This document shows, in pieces, positions 25,447-33,212 of a DNA stretch of 64,000 bases (positions are counted from its first letter, which is position 1; every line of letters starts with the position of its first letter). Origin of the DNA: Solirubrobacterales bacterium (lineage in GTDB: Bacteria; Actinomycetota; Thermoleophilia; Solirubrobacterales; Solirubrobacteraceae); NCBI GenBank assembly GCA_025963965.1, contig JAOPZS010000134.1, positions 35,450 through 99,449 of the forward strand, written 5' to 3'. Below the pieces are notes generated by a model, which was not told the origin of the DNA, searched no databases, and saw nothing but the letters and a program-made list of their open reading frames with translations. A program made the position numbers and the translations under genes.

Positions 25447-26475
25447 GTGGCAACGCAGCTGGCCGATTCCCCGCCCGATCAGGGGCGCACGGAGACGGAG
25501 CCCGGAGCCCCGCCGCCGACGGCGCCGCCTCAAAGCCCGTCTGAGGCGGGCGCGGGCTGCGCAAGCTGCGGCGCGCGCATGGCGCCCGGGCAGGACTGGT
25601 GCCTGCAGTGCGGAGCAGGTGCGCCCGGCAGCGTGGGGCGCGGCGGCTGGCGGCCGCTGGCAGGCGTGCTCGCAGCCACGACCGTTCTCGTGCTCGGCGC
25701 CGCCGCCGCCGGGTACGCGGCGCTCAGCAAGAAGACCCGGCACGCGCCCGTCGTGACGAGGACGGTCGCGCAGGCCACCCCGGCGCCGACGACGCCGACA
25801 CCCGGTGTGACCCCGCCCACGACGTCCACGCCCACTCCCGGCATCGCCAAACCGCCGAAGATCCCGCTCACCGCCGCGACGCCGACGCCCGCCGCGACGA
25901 CGCCGGCCGTGACGCCGACCACGCCGAGCACGACGACCGGCACCGGCAACCAGGGCAATTCGGGCACCGGGGGCAGCCAACCGGCCGAAGAACCGAAGCC
26001 TGAAGCGATCCTGCTCGACACGAACGCCGCCTCCACGTACAACCCGTACAACTACCCGACGACCTGGTTCGGCGATCCCAGCCTGACGATTGACGGCGAC
26101 ACGACGACGGGGTGGAGCGCGCAGGTCAACCCCGCCACCGCGCCGAACCTCGCGGAGGGACTGCTGCTCGACCTCAAGTCGGCGCGCAAGCTCTCGGCGG
26201 TGAAGCTCGTGACCAGCACGACCGGCATCACCGTGCAGGTCTACGGCACGGCGGCAAGAACGGTCCCTGCCTCGATCACCGACCCCGCCTGGGTCCCGCT
26301 GAGCCGCTCGATCACCGTCAAGAAGCGCCACGCTCAGATCGCCCTGCGCAACCGCAAGAAGTCCTACCGCTTCGTCACCGTCTGGATCAGCAAGGCGCCG
26401 GCCTCGGCGCTCGGCACCGCGGAAGCGCCGGGGAAGATCGTCCTCGACGAGATCGAACTGCTGCCGGTCGGCTAG
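25447..26475 (+). CDS. Zinc-ribbon membrane protein with galactose-binding-like ectodomain
   Basis: 342 residues from GTG 25447. A cytoplasmic zinc ribbon (CASCGARMAPGQDWCLQCG, two CxxC knuckles) is followed by a membrane helix (about 69-92) and a Thr/Pro-rich stalk (100-185). A C-terminal beta-rich domain (about 195-340) has YNPYNYP, IDGDTTTGWS, GLLLDL, GITVQVYG, SYRFVTVW and DEIELL. That domain matches the ectodomain of the receptor kinase at 7290-8858. The zinc ribbon may replace the kinase as a signalling or docking module. It lies just after the polysaccharide locus; function is unknown. Confidence 0.82.
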   Translation: MATQLADSPPDQGRTETEPGAPPPTAPPQSPSEAGAGCASCGARMAPGQDWCLQCGAGAPGSVGRGGWRPLAGVLAATTVLVLGAAAAGYAALSKKTRHAPVVTRTVAQATPAPTTPTPGVTPPTTSTPTPGIAKPPKIPLTAATPTPAATTPAVTPTTPSTTTGTGNQGNSGTGGSQPAEEPKPEAILLDTNAASTYNPYNYPTTWFGDPSLTIDGDTTTGWSAQVNPATAPNLAEGLLLDLKSARKLSAVKLVTSTTGITVQVYGTAARTVPASITDPAWVPLSRSITVKKRHAQIALRNRKKSYRFVTVWISKAPASALGTAEAPGKIVLDEIELLPVG

Positions 26476-26484
26476 CACCGCCGC

Positions 26485-26508
26485 CGGCACGCTCGGGGCG
26501 AGGTGCCG
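26485..26508. terminator. Hairpin between convergent genes
   Basis: CGGCAC/GTGCCG outer arms and CTCG/CGAG inner arms with one bulged G and a GGG loop, filling the 42-bp gap between two converging genes. Probable bidirectional terminator without a T-tract. Confidence 0.45.
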
Positions 26509-26517
26509 CGGGCGCCC

Positions 26518-27447
26518 CTAGCCCCGCGCGGCGCTGCGGCTCTTTCTCGGTTTCGCGCTCTTCTGCGAGCGCGTCGCGGCCTTCGGCCGGGCCCGCCAAG
26601 CGTCGTCGAGGAAGTCGGCGATCTCACCGGTCAGCCGCTCGGGCTGCATCCGCAGCTCCACAAGCGAGTCGGCTTCGATCAGGCGCGAGTTCGGCATCTC
26701 ACGCGCCAGCATCCCGGCGTCGGAGAACGGGTGCACAGGGTCCCGCCCGTGTCCGAGGATCAGGGTCGGCGTCGTGAACGTGCGGCGCTCGCTGCGAGGT
26801 GGCGCGATCCGCCCGAAGAAGAGTCCCTGCAGCAGCGCGCCGCCCGGTCCCGGATCCTGGCGAACGACGTCGAGCATCACGTTGCCGTAGTGGGGCAGCA
26901 GGCGCCTGGGAACGGCGCGGGCCGCCCGTGCGACGAGCTTCATCGCGGGCTCGCCGAAGGTCAGAGCGACCAGCAGCGGCGTGAAGGCGAGCGCGCTGCC
27001 GAGCAGGCCGTTGTCCAGCACGGGCATCTCGACGATGAGCCCGCGCAGGCGCTCGGGGCTGGCGGCGGCCACCTCGAGCGCGGCGTTGGCGCCCAGCGAG
27101 GTTCCCATCACGACTGCTTCGTCGATCCCGAGATGGTCCATCAGCGCGACCACCTCACGCCCGTAGTCGGCCATCGAGTAGCGCCACATGTCGCGCGGGC
27201 GGTCCGAGCGCCCGTGGCCGAGCAGGTCGAGCGTGATCACGCGATTGCCGCGGGCCGCCAGGTCTTCGGCGAGCGGCCGGTGCATGTCCTGAGAGAGCAG
27301 CAGGCCGTGAAGCAGGATCAGCGTCCGCCCGGCCGCCGGCGCGCTGCGCGCCGTTCGCCCGCGAGCGCCCGCCCCCGTCACCGCCGCCGGCCCACCCCCG
27401 TACTCGGTGTAGGCGAGCCGCTGTCCCTCGACCTTGAAGAACGGCAT
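26518..27447 (-). CDS. Alpha/beta hydrolase
   Basis: 309 residues from ATG 27447. Alpha/beta-hydrolase fold: oxyanion region LILLHGLLLSQDM, LDLLGHGRSDRP, nucleophile elbow VMGTSLGANAA (GTSLG serine), acid strand TPTLILGHGRDPVHPFSD. The expected catalytic His region near the C-terminus reads IEADSLVELRMQPE, so a canonical His is not obvious and activity is uncertain. The last ~30 residues are very basic (Lys/Arg/Ser-rich), which could bind nucleic acid or membrane. A Gly/Ala-rich insert lies at residues 18-38. Confidence 0.8.
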   Translation of the reverse strand: MPFFKVEGQRLAYTEYGGGPAAVTGAGARGRTARSAPAAGRTLILLHGLLLSQDMHRPLAEDLAARGNRVITLDLLGHGRSDRPRDMWRYSMADYGREVVALMDHLGIDEAVVMGTSLGANAALEVAAASPERLRGLIVEMPVLDNGLLGSALAFTPLLVALTFGEPAMKLVARAARAVPRRLLPHYGNVMLDVVRQDPGPGGALLQGLFFGRIAPPRSERRTFTTPTLILGHGRDPVHPFSDAGMLAREMPNSRLIEADSLVELRMQPERLTGEIADFLDDAWRARPKAATRSQKSAKPRKSRSAARG

Positions 27448-27454
27448 CGCCGGG

Positions 27455-27460
27455 ACACTA
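27455..27460 (-). promoter_or_regulatory. -10 box TAGTGT for leaderless hydrolase mRNA
   Basis: On the minus strand TAGTGT lies 7 nt before ATG 27447. Confidence 0.5.
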
Positions 27461-27556
27461 CTACCGCGGTGCTGACGGAACCAGCGGCGGGACGCCCACC
27501 GGCGCGGCGCTGTAGCGTTGCGGAGCACTTCAGCGGCTTTCACAGGAGGAGATCGG

Positions 27557-28513
27557 ATGGCAAAGCAGCCCCGCATCCTCGCCGGCCAGACGGCGGCGAT
27601 CACAGGCGCCGCGCGCGGGATCGGACGGGCCACCGCCCAGGCGCTGATCCGCCGGGGGATGAAGGTCGCGATCGGCGATCTCGACGAGCAGGCTGCGCGG
27701 CGGACCGCCGAGGAGCTGGGCACGAGCGCGATCGCTCTTCCCCTGGACGTGACCGACAGGGGCTCGTTCGTGGCGTTCCTCGACGCAGCCGAACAGCGCC
27801 TCGGCCCGCTCGACGTGCTCGTCAACAACGCGGGCATCATGCAGCTGGGGCGCTTCATCGACGAGGACGACCTGACCGCGCGCAGGATGGTCGACATCAA
27901 CCTGCACGGCGTGATCCTCGGCTGCAAGCTTGCCCTCGAGCGGATGATCCCCCGCGACCGCGGGCATATCGTGAACATCTCCTCGCAGGCCGGAAAGTTC
28001 GGCGCTCCGGGGGGCGCCACGTACTCGGCCACCAAGCACGCCGTGATCGGCCTGACCGAGGCGATTCGCGGCGAGCTGCGCCTGATGGGCGCTCACATCG
28101 ACGCCAGCTACGTGATGCCGTTCGTCGTCAACACCGAGCTCGGCTCGGGCCTTGGCCAAGCGCGCGGCATCAGCAACCTCGAGCCCGCCGACGTAGCGGA
28201 CGCGATCGTCGAGGCGCTGCAGATGAGACTTGTCGACGTGTGGGTGCCGAAGTCCTCGAAGCGCACGAACGTGCTCGGCGTGGTCCTGCCGCGTGCCCTC
28301 TCGGAGGGGATGGCTCGGGCGATGAAGGCCGACCGCGTGCTCGCCGGCGCCGACCTGAACCGCAGGCGCGACTACGAGCTGCGCGCGTCGCATTCGGAGC
28401 CGGCCCTCGAGCCGGCGCCGGAGCCGGCGCAGATCGCGCCCGAAGCGGGCCAGATCGCCTCCGAGCCCGTCCAGCTCGCCTCCGAGCCGGCGGCGGGCGA
28501 CGAGCAGGCCTGA
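27557..28513 (+). CDS. Short-chain dehydrogenase/reductase with acidic Pro-rich tail
   Basis: 318 residues from ATG 27557, preceded by a strong Shine-Dalgarno sequence (AGGAGGAG), unusual in this window. SDR fold: TGAARGIGRA (NAD(P) binding), D62-type acidic motif, NNAGIM, catalytic Ser in VNISSQAGKFG and Tyr-x3-Lys in TYSATKHA. The residues after the glycine motif (GDLDEQAA) suggest NAD(H) preference. The substrate is unknown. The last ~45 residues form an imperfect repeat (EPAPEPAQIAPEAGQIASEP), probably disordered and not part of the enzyme fold. Confidence 0.9.
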   Translation: MAKQPRILAGQTAAITGAARGIGRATAQALIRRGMKVAIGDLDEQAARRTAEELGTSAIALPLDVTDRGSFVAFLDAAEQRLGPLDVLVNNAGIMQLGRFIDEDDLTARRMVDINLHGVILGCKLALERMIPRDRGHIVNISSQAGKFGAPGGATYSATKHAVIGLTEAIRGELRLMGAHIDASYVMPFVVNTELGSGLGQARGISNLEPADVADAIVEALQMRLVDVWVPKSSKRTNVLGVVLPRALSEGMARAMKADRVLAGADLNRRRDYELRASHSEPALEPAPEPAQIAPEAGQIASEPVQLASEPAAGDEQA

Positions 28514-28568
28514 ACGCCTTGCGGGGAAGAGCGTCCCGGCGCCCCGGCGCGAGCGGCGCCCCGTTCGC

Positions 28569-29450
28569 TCAGCCGGCGGTAAGCCAGTCGGCGATCAGGC
28601 CGCCGATCAGCGGTCCCTGATCCTCTTGCAGGAAGTGGCTCGCGTCGGGGATCGTGCGCGGCGCCGGGCGCCCGATCGACGCGGCGAAGCGCTCGCCGGT
28701 GCTCAGCGGCAGCACCGGGTCGGAGTCGGCCCACAGCATCAGCGACGGGCGGCGATCGTTCTTCAGCGCGTCGTGCACGCGGCGGCCGGCCTCGGCGCCG
28801 TCGGCATCGGGCGTGCGCGGGATCATCAGCGGAAAGGCCCGCGCCCCGGCCTTCGACGCCGCGTCGGGGTAGGGCGCGTCATACGCGGCGATCACATCGT
28901 CGCCCGGGTCGTTCTTGCATGCCCCCCTGACGAGAAAGCCGACCGGCAGGTCCTCGGTCCGCTCGACGAAGTCGCGGAAGGCGATCCACGCGTCGGTCAT
29001 CTGCTGGTGGCCCGTGAACAGCCCCGTGTCGAGGATCACGAGGCGGTCGACCCGCTCGCTCTGCTCGACCGCCACGCGCAGACCGATCGGGCCGCCCCAG
29101 TCGTGGACGACGACCGTCGCGCCGTGCAGGTCGAGCTCCTCGAGCAGCTCGCCGGCGAGGGCCGTGTGCCGGTCGTAGCTGTACCAGCCGATGTCGGTCG
29201 GCTTGTCCGAGCGCCCGAATCCCGCCAGGTCGGGGGCGATGCAGCGAAACCCGGCGTCACGCACGGGCGGCAGCACGTTGCGCCACAGAAACGACCAGGT
29301 CGGCTCGCCGTGGAAGAAAACGACCGGCGGGCCCTCGCCCTCGTCGAGGTGAGCGAGCCTCAGCCCTTCGACTTCCCGGTAATGGGACCGGTATGGAAAG
29401 TCCGGCAGGCCCTCCAGCGCGCCTTCGGGCGCTCGCACCGCGTCGGTCAT
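28569..29450 (-). CDS. Haloalkane dehalogenase-like alpha/beta hydrolase (HLD-I type)
   Basis: 293 residues from ATG 29450. The start gives the family N-terminus (AVRAPEGALEGLPDFPY). The oxyanion loop is HGEPTWSFLWR, the nucleophile elbow VVHDWGG has Asp117 with the halide-binding Trp118 next to it, and the catalytic His is in PDASHFLQED. This arrangement matches haloalkane dehalogenases of the DhlA/subfamily I type, which hydrolyse carbon-halogen bonds, rather than esterases or epoxide hydrolases, though some relatives lack activity. An in-frame ATG at 29465 is an alternative start. The gene is divergent from the cupredoxin gene. Confidence 0.85.
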   Translation of the reverse strand: MTDAVRAPEGALEGLPDFPYRSHYREVEGLRLAHLDEGEGPPVVFFHGEPTWSFLWRNVLPPVRDAGFRCIAPDLAGFGRSDKPTDIGWYSYDRHTALAGELLEELDLHGATVVVHDWGGPIGLRVAVEQSERVDRLVILDTGLFTGHQQMTDAWIAFRDFVERTEDLPVGFLVRGACKNDPGDDVIAAYDAPYPDAASKAGARAFPLMIPRTPDADGAEAGRRVHDALKNDRRPSLMLWADSDPVLPLSTGERFAASIGRPAPRTIPDASHFLQEDQGPLIGGLIADWLTAG

Positions 29451-29483
29451 CTCGCCGCGGAGCATATCCGCGGGCTCATAGGC

Positions 29484-29489
29484 TAGGCT
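29484..29489 (+). promoter_or_regulatory. -10 box TAGGCT for a leaderless transcript
   Basis: TAGGCT lies 7 nt before GTG 29497 in the gap divergent from the dehalogenase gene. Confidence 0.5.
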
Positions 29490-29496
29490 CGCGCCC

Positions 29497-30201
29497 GTGC
29501 ACACCGCCCATCAGCTCGCGCTGGTCCTGGCCGCGGGGAAGAGCAAGGTCCCGTTCTACATAACCGGTGGCCTGCTCGTCGGCTGGGCACTGTTGATCTC
29601 GATGGCGATCGGCATGCGCCGCCCGAGCTTTCCATCCGGTCTCTCCCAGGAGCGGCTGGTGATCGCGATCAGCGCCGTGCTGGTGCTCGCGACGGTGTCC
29701 TCCGCGGTGATCATCTCCGGCGGGGAGGGCAAACCTGAGAGCGCAGGGGCTGCCAAGACGCCGCAGACGTCCAGCACGGAAACGCAGACCGGCTCGGCCA
29801 CCCCTGCCGGGACGTCCTCGACGGCGACGACCGAAAGCACCCCGGCGAGCACGTCATCGAAGCCGACGGCGACCACCGGGACGCCGGCCCCGCCGTCCTC
29901 TCCGGCGGCCGGAAAGACGACGAAGCTCGCGCTGGCGGCCGACCCCGGCGGTCAACTCGCCTACGACACGAGGACGCTGCGCGCGAAGGCGGGGACCGTC
30001 AGCATCGTGATGGCCAACATGTCGCCGGTGGAACACAACGTGACGATCGCCCAGAGCAGCAAGGTGCTGGGCGGAACGCCGACGTTCGTGGGCGGCTCCA
30101 AGACGCTCACGCTCAAGTTGAAGGCGGGAAGCTACGTGTTCTACTGCTCGGTCCCCGGGCACAAGCAGGCCGGCATGGAAGGGACGCTGACGGTCTCATG
30201 A
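29497..30201 (+). CDS. Membrane-anchored cupredoxin (plastocyanin/azurin-like)
   Basis: 234 residues from GTG 29497. Two N-terminal hydrophobic helices (about 20-40 and 52-73) and a Ser/Thr-rich linker (75-140) lead to a C-terminal blue-copper domain. The type 1 copper ligands are visible: His in SPVEHNVTI, and Cys, His and Met in FYCSVPGHKQAGMEG. It would carry electrons outside the membrane, or deliver copper. Its TGA overlaps the ATG of a small thioredoxin-fold gene, so the two are co-translated. Confidence 0.88.
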   Translation: MHTAHQLALVLAAGKSKVPFYITGGLLVGWALLISMAIGMRRPSFPSGLSQERLVIAISAVLVLATVSSAVIISGGEGKPESAGAAKTPQTSSTETQTGSATPAGTSSTATTESTPASTSSKPTATTGTPAPPSSPAAGKTTKLALAADPGGQLAYDTRTLRAKAGTVSIVMANMSPVEHNVTIAQSSKVLGGTPTFVGGSKTLTLKLKAGSYVFYCSVPGHKQAGMEGTLTVS

Positions 30202-30479
30202 AGCTCTACGTGTGCTGGGGCACGTTCCCGACGCCACGCCCCGGCGGCCATCCGTGCGCGAACGCGTACAACGCCCTGCGGGACGCCGGGCACGACCCCG
30301 AGGTGGTCCGCTCCTACGGCCTCGCGCCGCTGCCGGGCGTGTTCAACCGGACGCGCGGCCGACGCGAGGTCCAAGAGCTGACGGGCAACCGCTGGGTGCC
30401 CACGCTGCTCCTCGACGACGGCACCGTCGTCGACGGATCAGGCGAGATCGCCAGCTGGGCAGCGGCCAACCCGGCGTAG
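30198..30479 (+). CDS. Small glutaredoxin/GST-N-like thioredoxin-fold protein
   Basis: 93 residues, ATGA overlap with the cupredoxin gene. It begins MKLYVCWGTFP and has HPCANAYNALRDAGHDPEV, the cis-Pro motif RWVPTLLLDDGTVVDGSGEIASW and no C-terminal helical domain, so it is a stand-alone thioredoxin fold. The Cys6/Cys20 pair is too widely spaced for a classical CxxC; a single-Cys redox or metallochaperone role is possible. Pairing with a copper protein hints at copper-site maturation, which is inference. Confidence 0.75.
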   Translation: MKLYVCWGTFPTPRPGGHPCANAYNALRDAGHDPEVVRSYGLAPLPGVFNRTRGRREVQELTGNRWVPTLLLDDGTVVDGSGEIASWAAANPA

Positions 30480-30634
30480 CTCTGATGAAGCTCGCGCGCG
30501 ACGTCCGCGCCGAGCCGCCCCGCCAGCAGCTCGCTCAGATCCTCGTCAGCACGTGCGGCGATGCGCGCCATGGCGAGCGCCATGATCGCGCCGGACGTAA
30601 GTATGGCTACCCCACAAATGACGATGATGGTCAT
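30314..30634 (-). CDS. Possible small membrane protein, partly antisense to the thioredoxin-fold gene
   Basis: 106 residues from ATG 30634. The first ~22 residues form a convincing membrane helix (MTIIVICGVAILTSGAIMAL), followed by an amphipathic segment (ARADEDLSELLAGRLGADVARELHQS). A GGGAGG sequence sits about 13 nt upstream. The last ~55 residues are antisense to the 30198-30479 gene and look like ordinary shadow sequence. The first half may therefore be real with an unclear end, or the whole frame may be chance. Confidence 0.3.
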   Translation of the reverse strand: MTIIVICGVAILTSGAIMALAMARIAARADEDLSELLAGRLGADVARELHQSYAGLAAAQLAISPDPSTTVPSSRSSVGTQRLPVSSWTSRRPRVRLNTPGSGARP

Positions 30635-30801
30635 CACACGCAACTGACCTCCCCCGCCTGGCCTCTCCGCGCTCAGCGTCCCACACGCCACGGACACGAA
30701 CGCCGGCGATGCGGGCGTCGGCTGATGCACGTAGATTTCTGCGCGGGGGGCGCTTTGTCCTCCCCTCGGCACTCGAGGATCGCTACAGACGGGAGAACGT
30801 G
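30480..30801. other. 322-bp gap without a well-supported gene
   Basis: Between the thioredoxin-fold gene and the haem-oxygenase-fold gene. The only coding signal seen is the tentative minus-strand membrane-protein start at 30634. No tRNA, clear hairpin or strong promoter motif was recognised. Confidence 0.5.
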
Positions 30802-31437
30802 ATGGACGTCCTTGCCAGGCTCGACCAGGCGCGTGCCGCCACCGACGTGCTGCAGCACCCCTTCTACCAGCGCTGGAGCGCCGGCGAGCTCAGCCGCGAG
30901 GAGCTCGGCCGCTACGCGGGCCAGTACCGGCACGCCGTCCGCGCCCTGGCCGCCGCCTCCGACGGTGCAGCCGCCGTCGCGGGCCCCCGGCACGCGGACG
31001 GGCTGTCGCGCCACGCCGAAGAGGAGCGCGCCCACATCGCCCTGTGGGACGGCTTCGCCCACGCTTGCGGCGCCGCGACGGACGACGAGCCGCTGGCCGG
31101 GACGGCTTCCTGCGTGGCGAGTTGGCAGGCCGGCGAGGACCTGCTCGAGCGCCTCGCCGTGCTGTACGCGATCGAGGCCTCTCAGCCGGCGATCTCGCAG
31201 ACGAAGCTGGAAGGGCTGCGCGAGCACTACGACCATGTGGAGGAAGGCCCGGCGACCGAGTACTTCAGCGTGCACGCGGTGCGCGATCACGAGCACGCCG
31301 ACGCGGCTGGACGGCTGATCGACGAGCTGATCGCGGCTGTCCCGGACCGGGAGGCCACGACCGAGCGGATGGTCGCCCGCGCCGAGGCCGCGCTGCGGGG
31401 CAACTGGCGGCTGCTCGACGACGTCGACGCGGCGTAG
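30802..31437 (+). CDS. Haem-oxygenase-fold protein (TenA/PqqC/CADD-like)
   Basis: 211 residues from ATG 30802, with GGGAG 7 nt upstream. An all-helical fold: LQHPFYQRWSAGELSREELGRYAGQYRH is the TenA/PqqC/CADD-type start (in parts), followed by EEERAHIALWDGF, YAIEASQPAISQTKLEGLREHY and VHAVRDHEHAD. The last contains His158-x3-Asp162-x2-His165, and with Glu125 and the Glu/His cluster at 73-78 could bind iron in a haem-oxygenase-like di-iron oxidase (HDO) site. Thiaminase-type Cys residues are not evident. An oxidase acting on a small substrate is more likely than thiamine salvage; the substrate is unknown. Confidence 0.8.
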   Translation: MDVLARLDQARAATDVLQHPFYQRWSAGELSREELGRYAGQYRHAVRALAAASDGAAAVAGPRHADGLSRHAEEERAHIALWDGFAHACGAATDDEPLAGTASCVASWQAGEDLLERLAVLYAIEASQPAISQTKLEGLREHYDHVEEGPATEYFSVHAVRDHEHADAAGRLIDELIAAVPDREATTERMVARAEAALRGNWRLLDDVDAA

Positions 31438-31463
31438 GGCAGCCGGCGGCGACCGCCTCGCGG

Positions 31464-32231
31464 CTAGCGCCGCGTCGCGGGGCCGCCGGACAGCCGCCAG
31501 GCGAACAGCACGGCAGCCACGGAGGTCGCGAGGTTCAGGCTGGAGACGCCATCGCGCATCGGGATCCGCAGCCGCCCGTCGGCGCGGGCGAGCAGCTCCT
31601 CGCTGAGGCCGTCGCGCTCGGTGCCGAACGCGAGGATCGCCTGCCGAGGCAGGCGCCCCGGGTCGAGCTCCTCGCCGTCCGGGTCGAGCGCGAGCAGCGG
31701 GCGAGCCGCGCCGTCGAGCGGCGCGAGCGACTCCAGCCCCACGACCGGCAGCGCGAAATGCAGGCCTGCGGCCCCGCGCAGCGCATCGGGGTGCCAAGGA
31801 TCGTGGCTGCCGGTGCTGAGCACGCCGGCGGCGTCGGCTCCTGCGGCGACCCGGACGCAGGCGCCGACGTTGCCGAGGTCGCGCGGGTTCTCGAGCAGCA
31901 CCAGTGGGGCGGGGACGGCCGAGGCGATCACCTCAGCCGCGTTCAGCCGCGGGCGGCGCGCCAGCGCGATCACGCCGGTGGCCGGCGGCAGCGGCGCGAG
32001 CTGGTCGAACAGCTCGGGATCGACCTCGTGCGCCTGGCGCAGCTGCTCTGCGAGATCCGGGGCGAGCCGCTCGGCCAGGCGTCCGAGCGCCACGGGGTCG
32101 CGCGTGACGAGCACCTCGAGCTCGGCGCCGAAGCGCAGGGCGTGCTTGACGGGGTGGAGCCCTTCGAGCACCGCCATCGCCGGATCGCGCCGCGCGCGCC
32201 CGAAGCGCGGGATTAGCGATCCGTCACGCAC
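31464..32231 (-). CDS. SpoU/TrmH-family RNA 2'-O-methyltransferase
   Basis: About 255 residues from GTG 32231; ATG 32177 (MAVLEGLHPVKHAL) is an alternative start. It has the substrate-binding N-domain, then the knotted SPOUT domain with motif 1 LLENPRDLGNVGACVRVAAG, motif 2 LAFGTERDGLSEELL and motif 3 IPMRDGVSSLNLATSVAAVLF. These enzymes methylate ribose 2'-OH in rRNA or tRNA using S-adenosylmethionine. The exact target cannot be told. It converges with the haem-oxygenase-fold gene and is divergent from the dioxygenase gene. Confidence 0.88.
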   Translation of the reverse strand: MRDGSLIPRFGRARRDPAMAVLEGLHPVKHALRFGAELEVLVTRDPVALGRLAERLAPDLAEQLRQAHEVDPELFDQLAPLPPATGVIALARRPRLNAAEVIASAVPAPLVLLENPRDLGNVGACVRVAAGADAAGVLSTGSHDPWHPDALRGAAGLHFALPVVGLESLAPLDGAARPLLALDPDGEELDPGRLPRQAILAFGTERDGLSEELLARADGRLRIPMRDGVSSLNLATSVAAVLFAWRLSGGPATRR

Positions 32232-32273
32232 TGCGCCGATGATCGCAGGCGCGCTAGCCTGTTGGCCGATCGC

Positions 32274-33212
32274 GTGAAGCTCGACGGCATCCACCACATC
32301 AGCGCAATCACCGGCGATGCGCCCGGCAACGTCGAGTTCTACACGGGCGTGCTCGGCATGCGGATGGTCAAGCGCACGGTCAACCAGGACGAACCGGCGG
32401 TGTACCACCTGTTCTACGGCGACGACGGCGGCTCGCCCGGGATGGACCTGACGTTCTTCGAGTACCCAGGCGCTTCACCCGGCGTGCCCGGCGCCGGGAT
32501 GGTTCACCGGATCGTCTGGCGTGTCGCCTCGCGCGAGTCGGTGGAGTTCTGGAAGCAGCACCTCGAAGATCACGGCGTGGCTGCCGAGTTGAGCGCCAAG
32601 GCGCTGCTGTTCTCCGACCCGGAGGGCCTGGAACACGAGCTGGTGGTCGACGCCACGCAGGACGAGCGGCTGAGCGCGGCCTCGCCGGAGATCCCGGCCG
32701 AGCACGCGCTGCTCGGCTTCGACGGCGTCCGCGCGTACAGCGCCGAAGCGCCTCGCAGCGAGCGCCTGCTCGGCGAGACGCTCGGCTTCAGCCGCAGCGG
32801 AGGCGAGACCTGGGAGGTCCGAGGCGAGAGCCGGGGCAGCACCTACGCCTACGACCCCGCCCCGCCGGAGATCAACCGGCGCCAGGGAGCCGGGTCGGTG
32901 CACCACGTGGCCTTCGCGTCCAAGTTCGACGAGATCGAGCAGTGGCGGACCCGGATCGCCGAGGCCGGCGCGCGGCCGACACCGGTGATCGAACGCTTCT
33001 ACTTCAAATCCGTCTACTTCCTCGAGCCGAGCGGCGTCCTCTTCGAGATCGCGACGATCGGCCCCGGCTTCGCGATCGACGAGGATCCGGAGCACCTCGG
33101 CGAGCGGCTGTCGCTGCCTGCGCCGTTCGAGCCGATGCGCGAGCAGCTCGAGCGCACGCTGAAGCCGCTGCCGTACCCGCCGGCCTGGCGCGCGGCGCCG
33201 GCAGCCGGCTAG
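32274..33212 (+). CDS. VOC-family ring-cleaving dioxygenase (PcpA/MhqO-like)
   Basis: 312 residues from GTG 32274 (TTG 32262 also possible). Two vicinal-oxygen-chelate modules: the first starts GIHHISAITGD (His8 as ligand), the second has GSVHHVAFAS (His near 210) and FEIATIGPGF (Glu near 260), giving the 2-His-1-Glu iron site. The closest named families are hydroquinone ring-cleaving dioxygenases (PcpA, LinE, MhqO). It probably cleaves quinols or catechols, perhaps in detoxification. It shares its CTAG stop with the convergent hydrolase gene. A TAGCCT box at 32255-32260 fits a short leader. Confidence 0.87.
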   Translation: MKLDGIHHISAITGDAPGNVEFYTGVLGMRMVKRTVNQDEPAVYHLFYGDDGGSPGMDLTFFEYPGASPGVPGAGMVHRIVWRVASRESVEFWKQHLEDHGVAAELSAKALLFSDPEGLEHELVVDATQDERLSAASPEIPAEHALLGFDGVRAYSAEAPRSERLLGETLGFSRSGGETWEVRGESRGSTYAYDPAPPEINRRQGAGSVHHVAFASKFDEIEQWRTRIAEAGARPTPVIERFYFKSVYFLEPSGVLFEIATIGPGFAIDEDPEHLGERLSLPAPFEPMREQLERTLKPLPYPPAWRAAPAAG

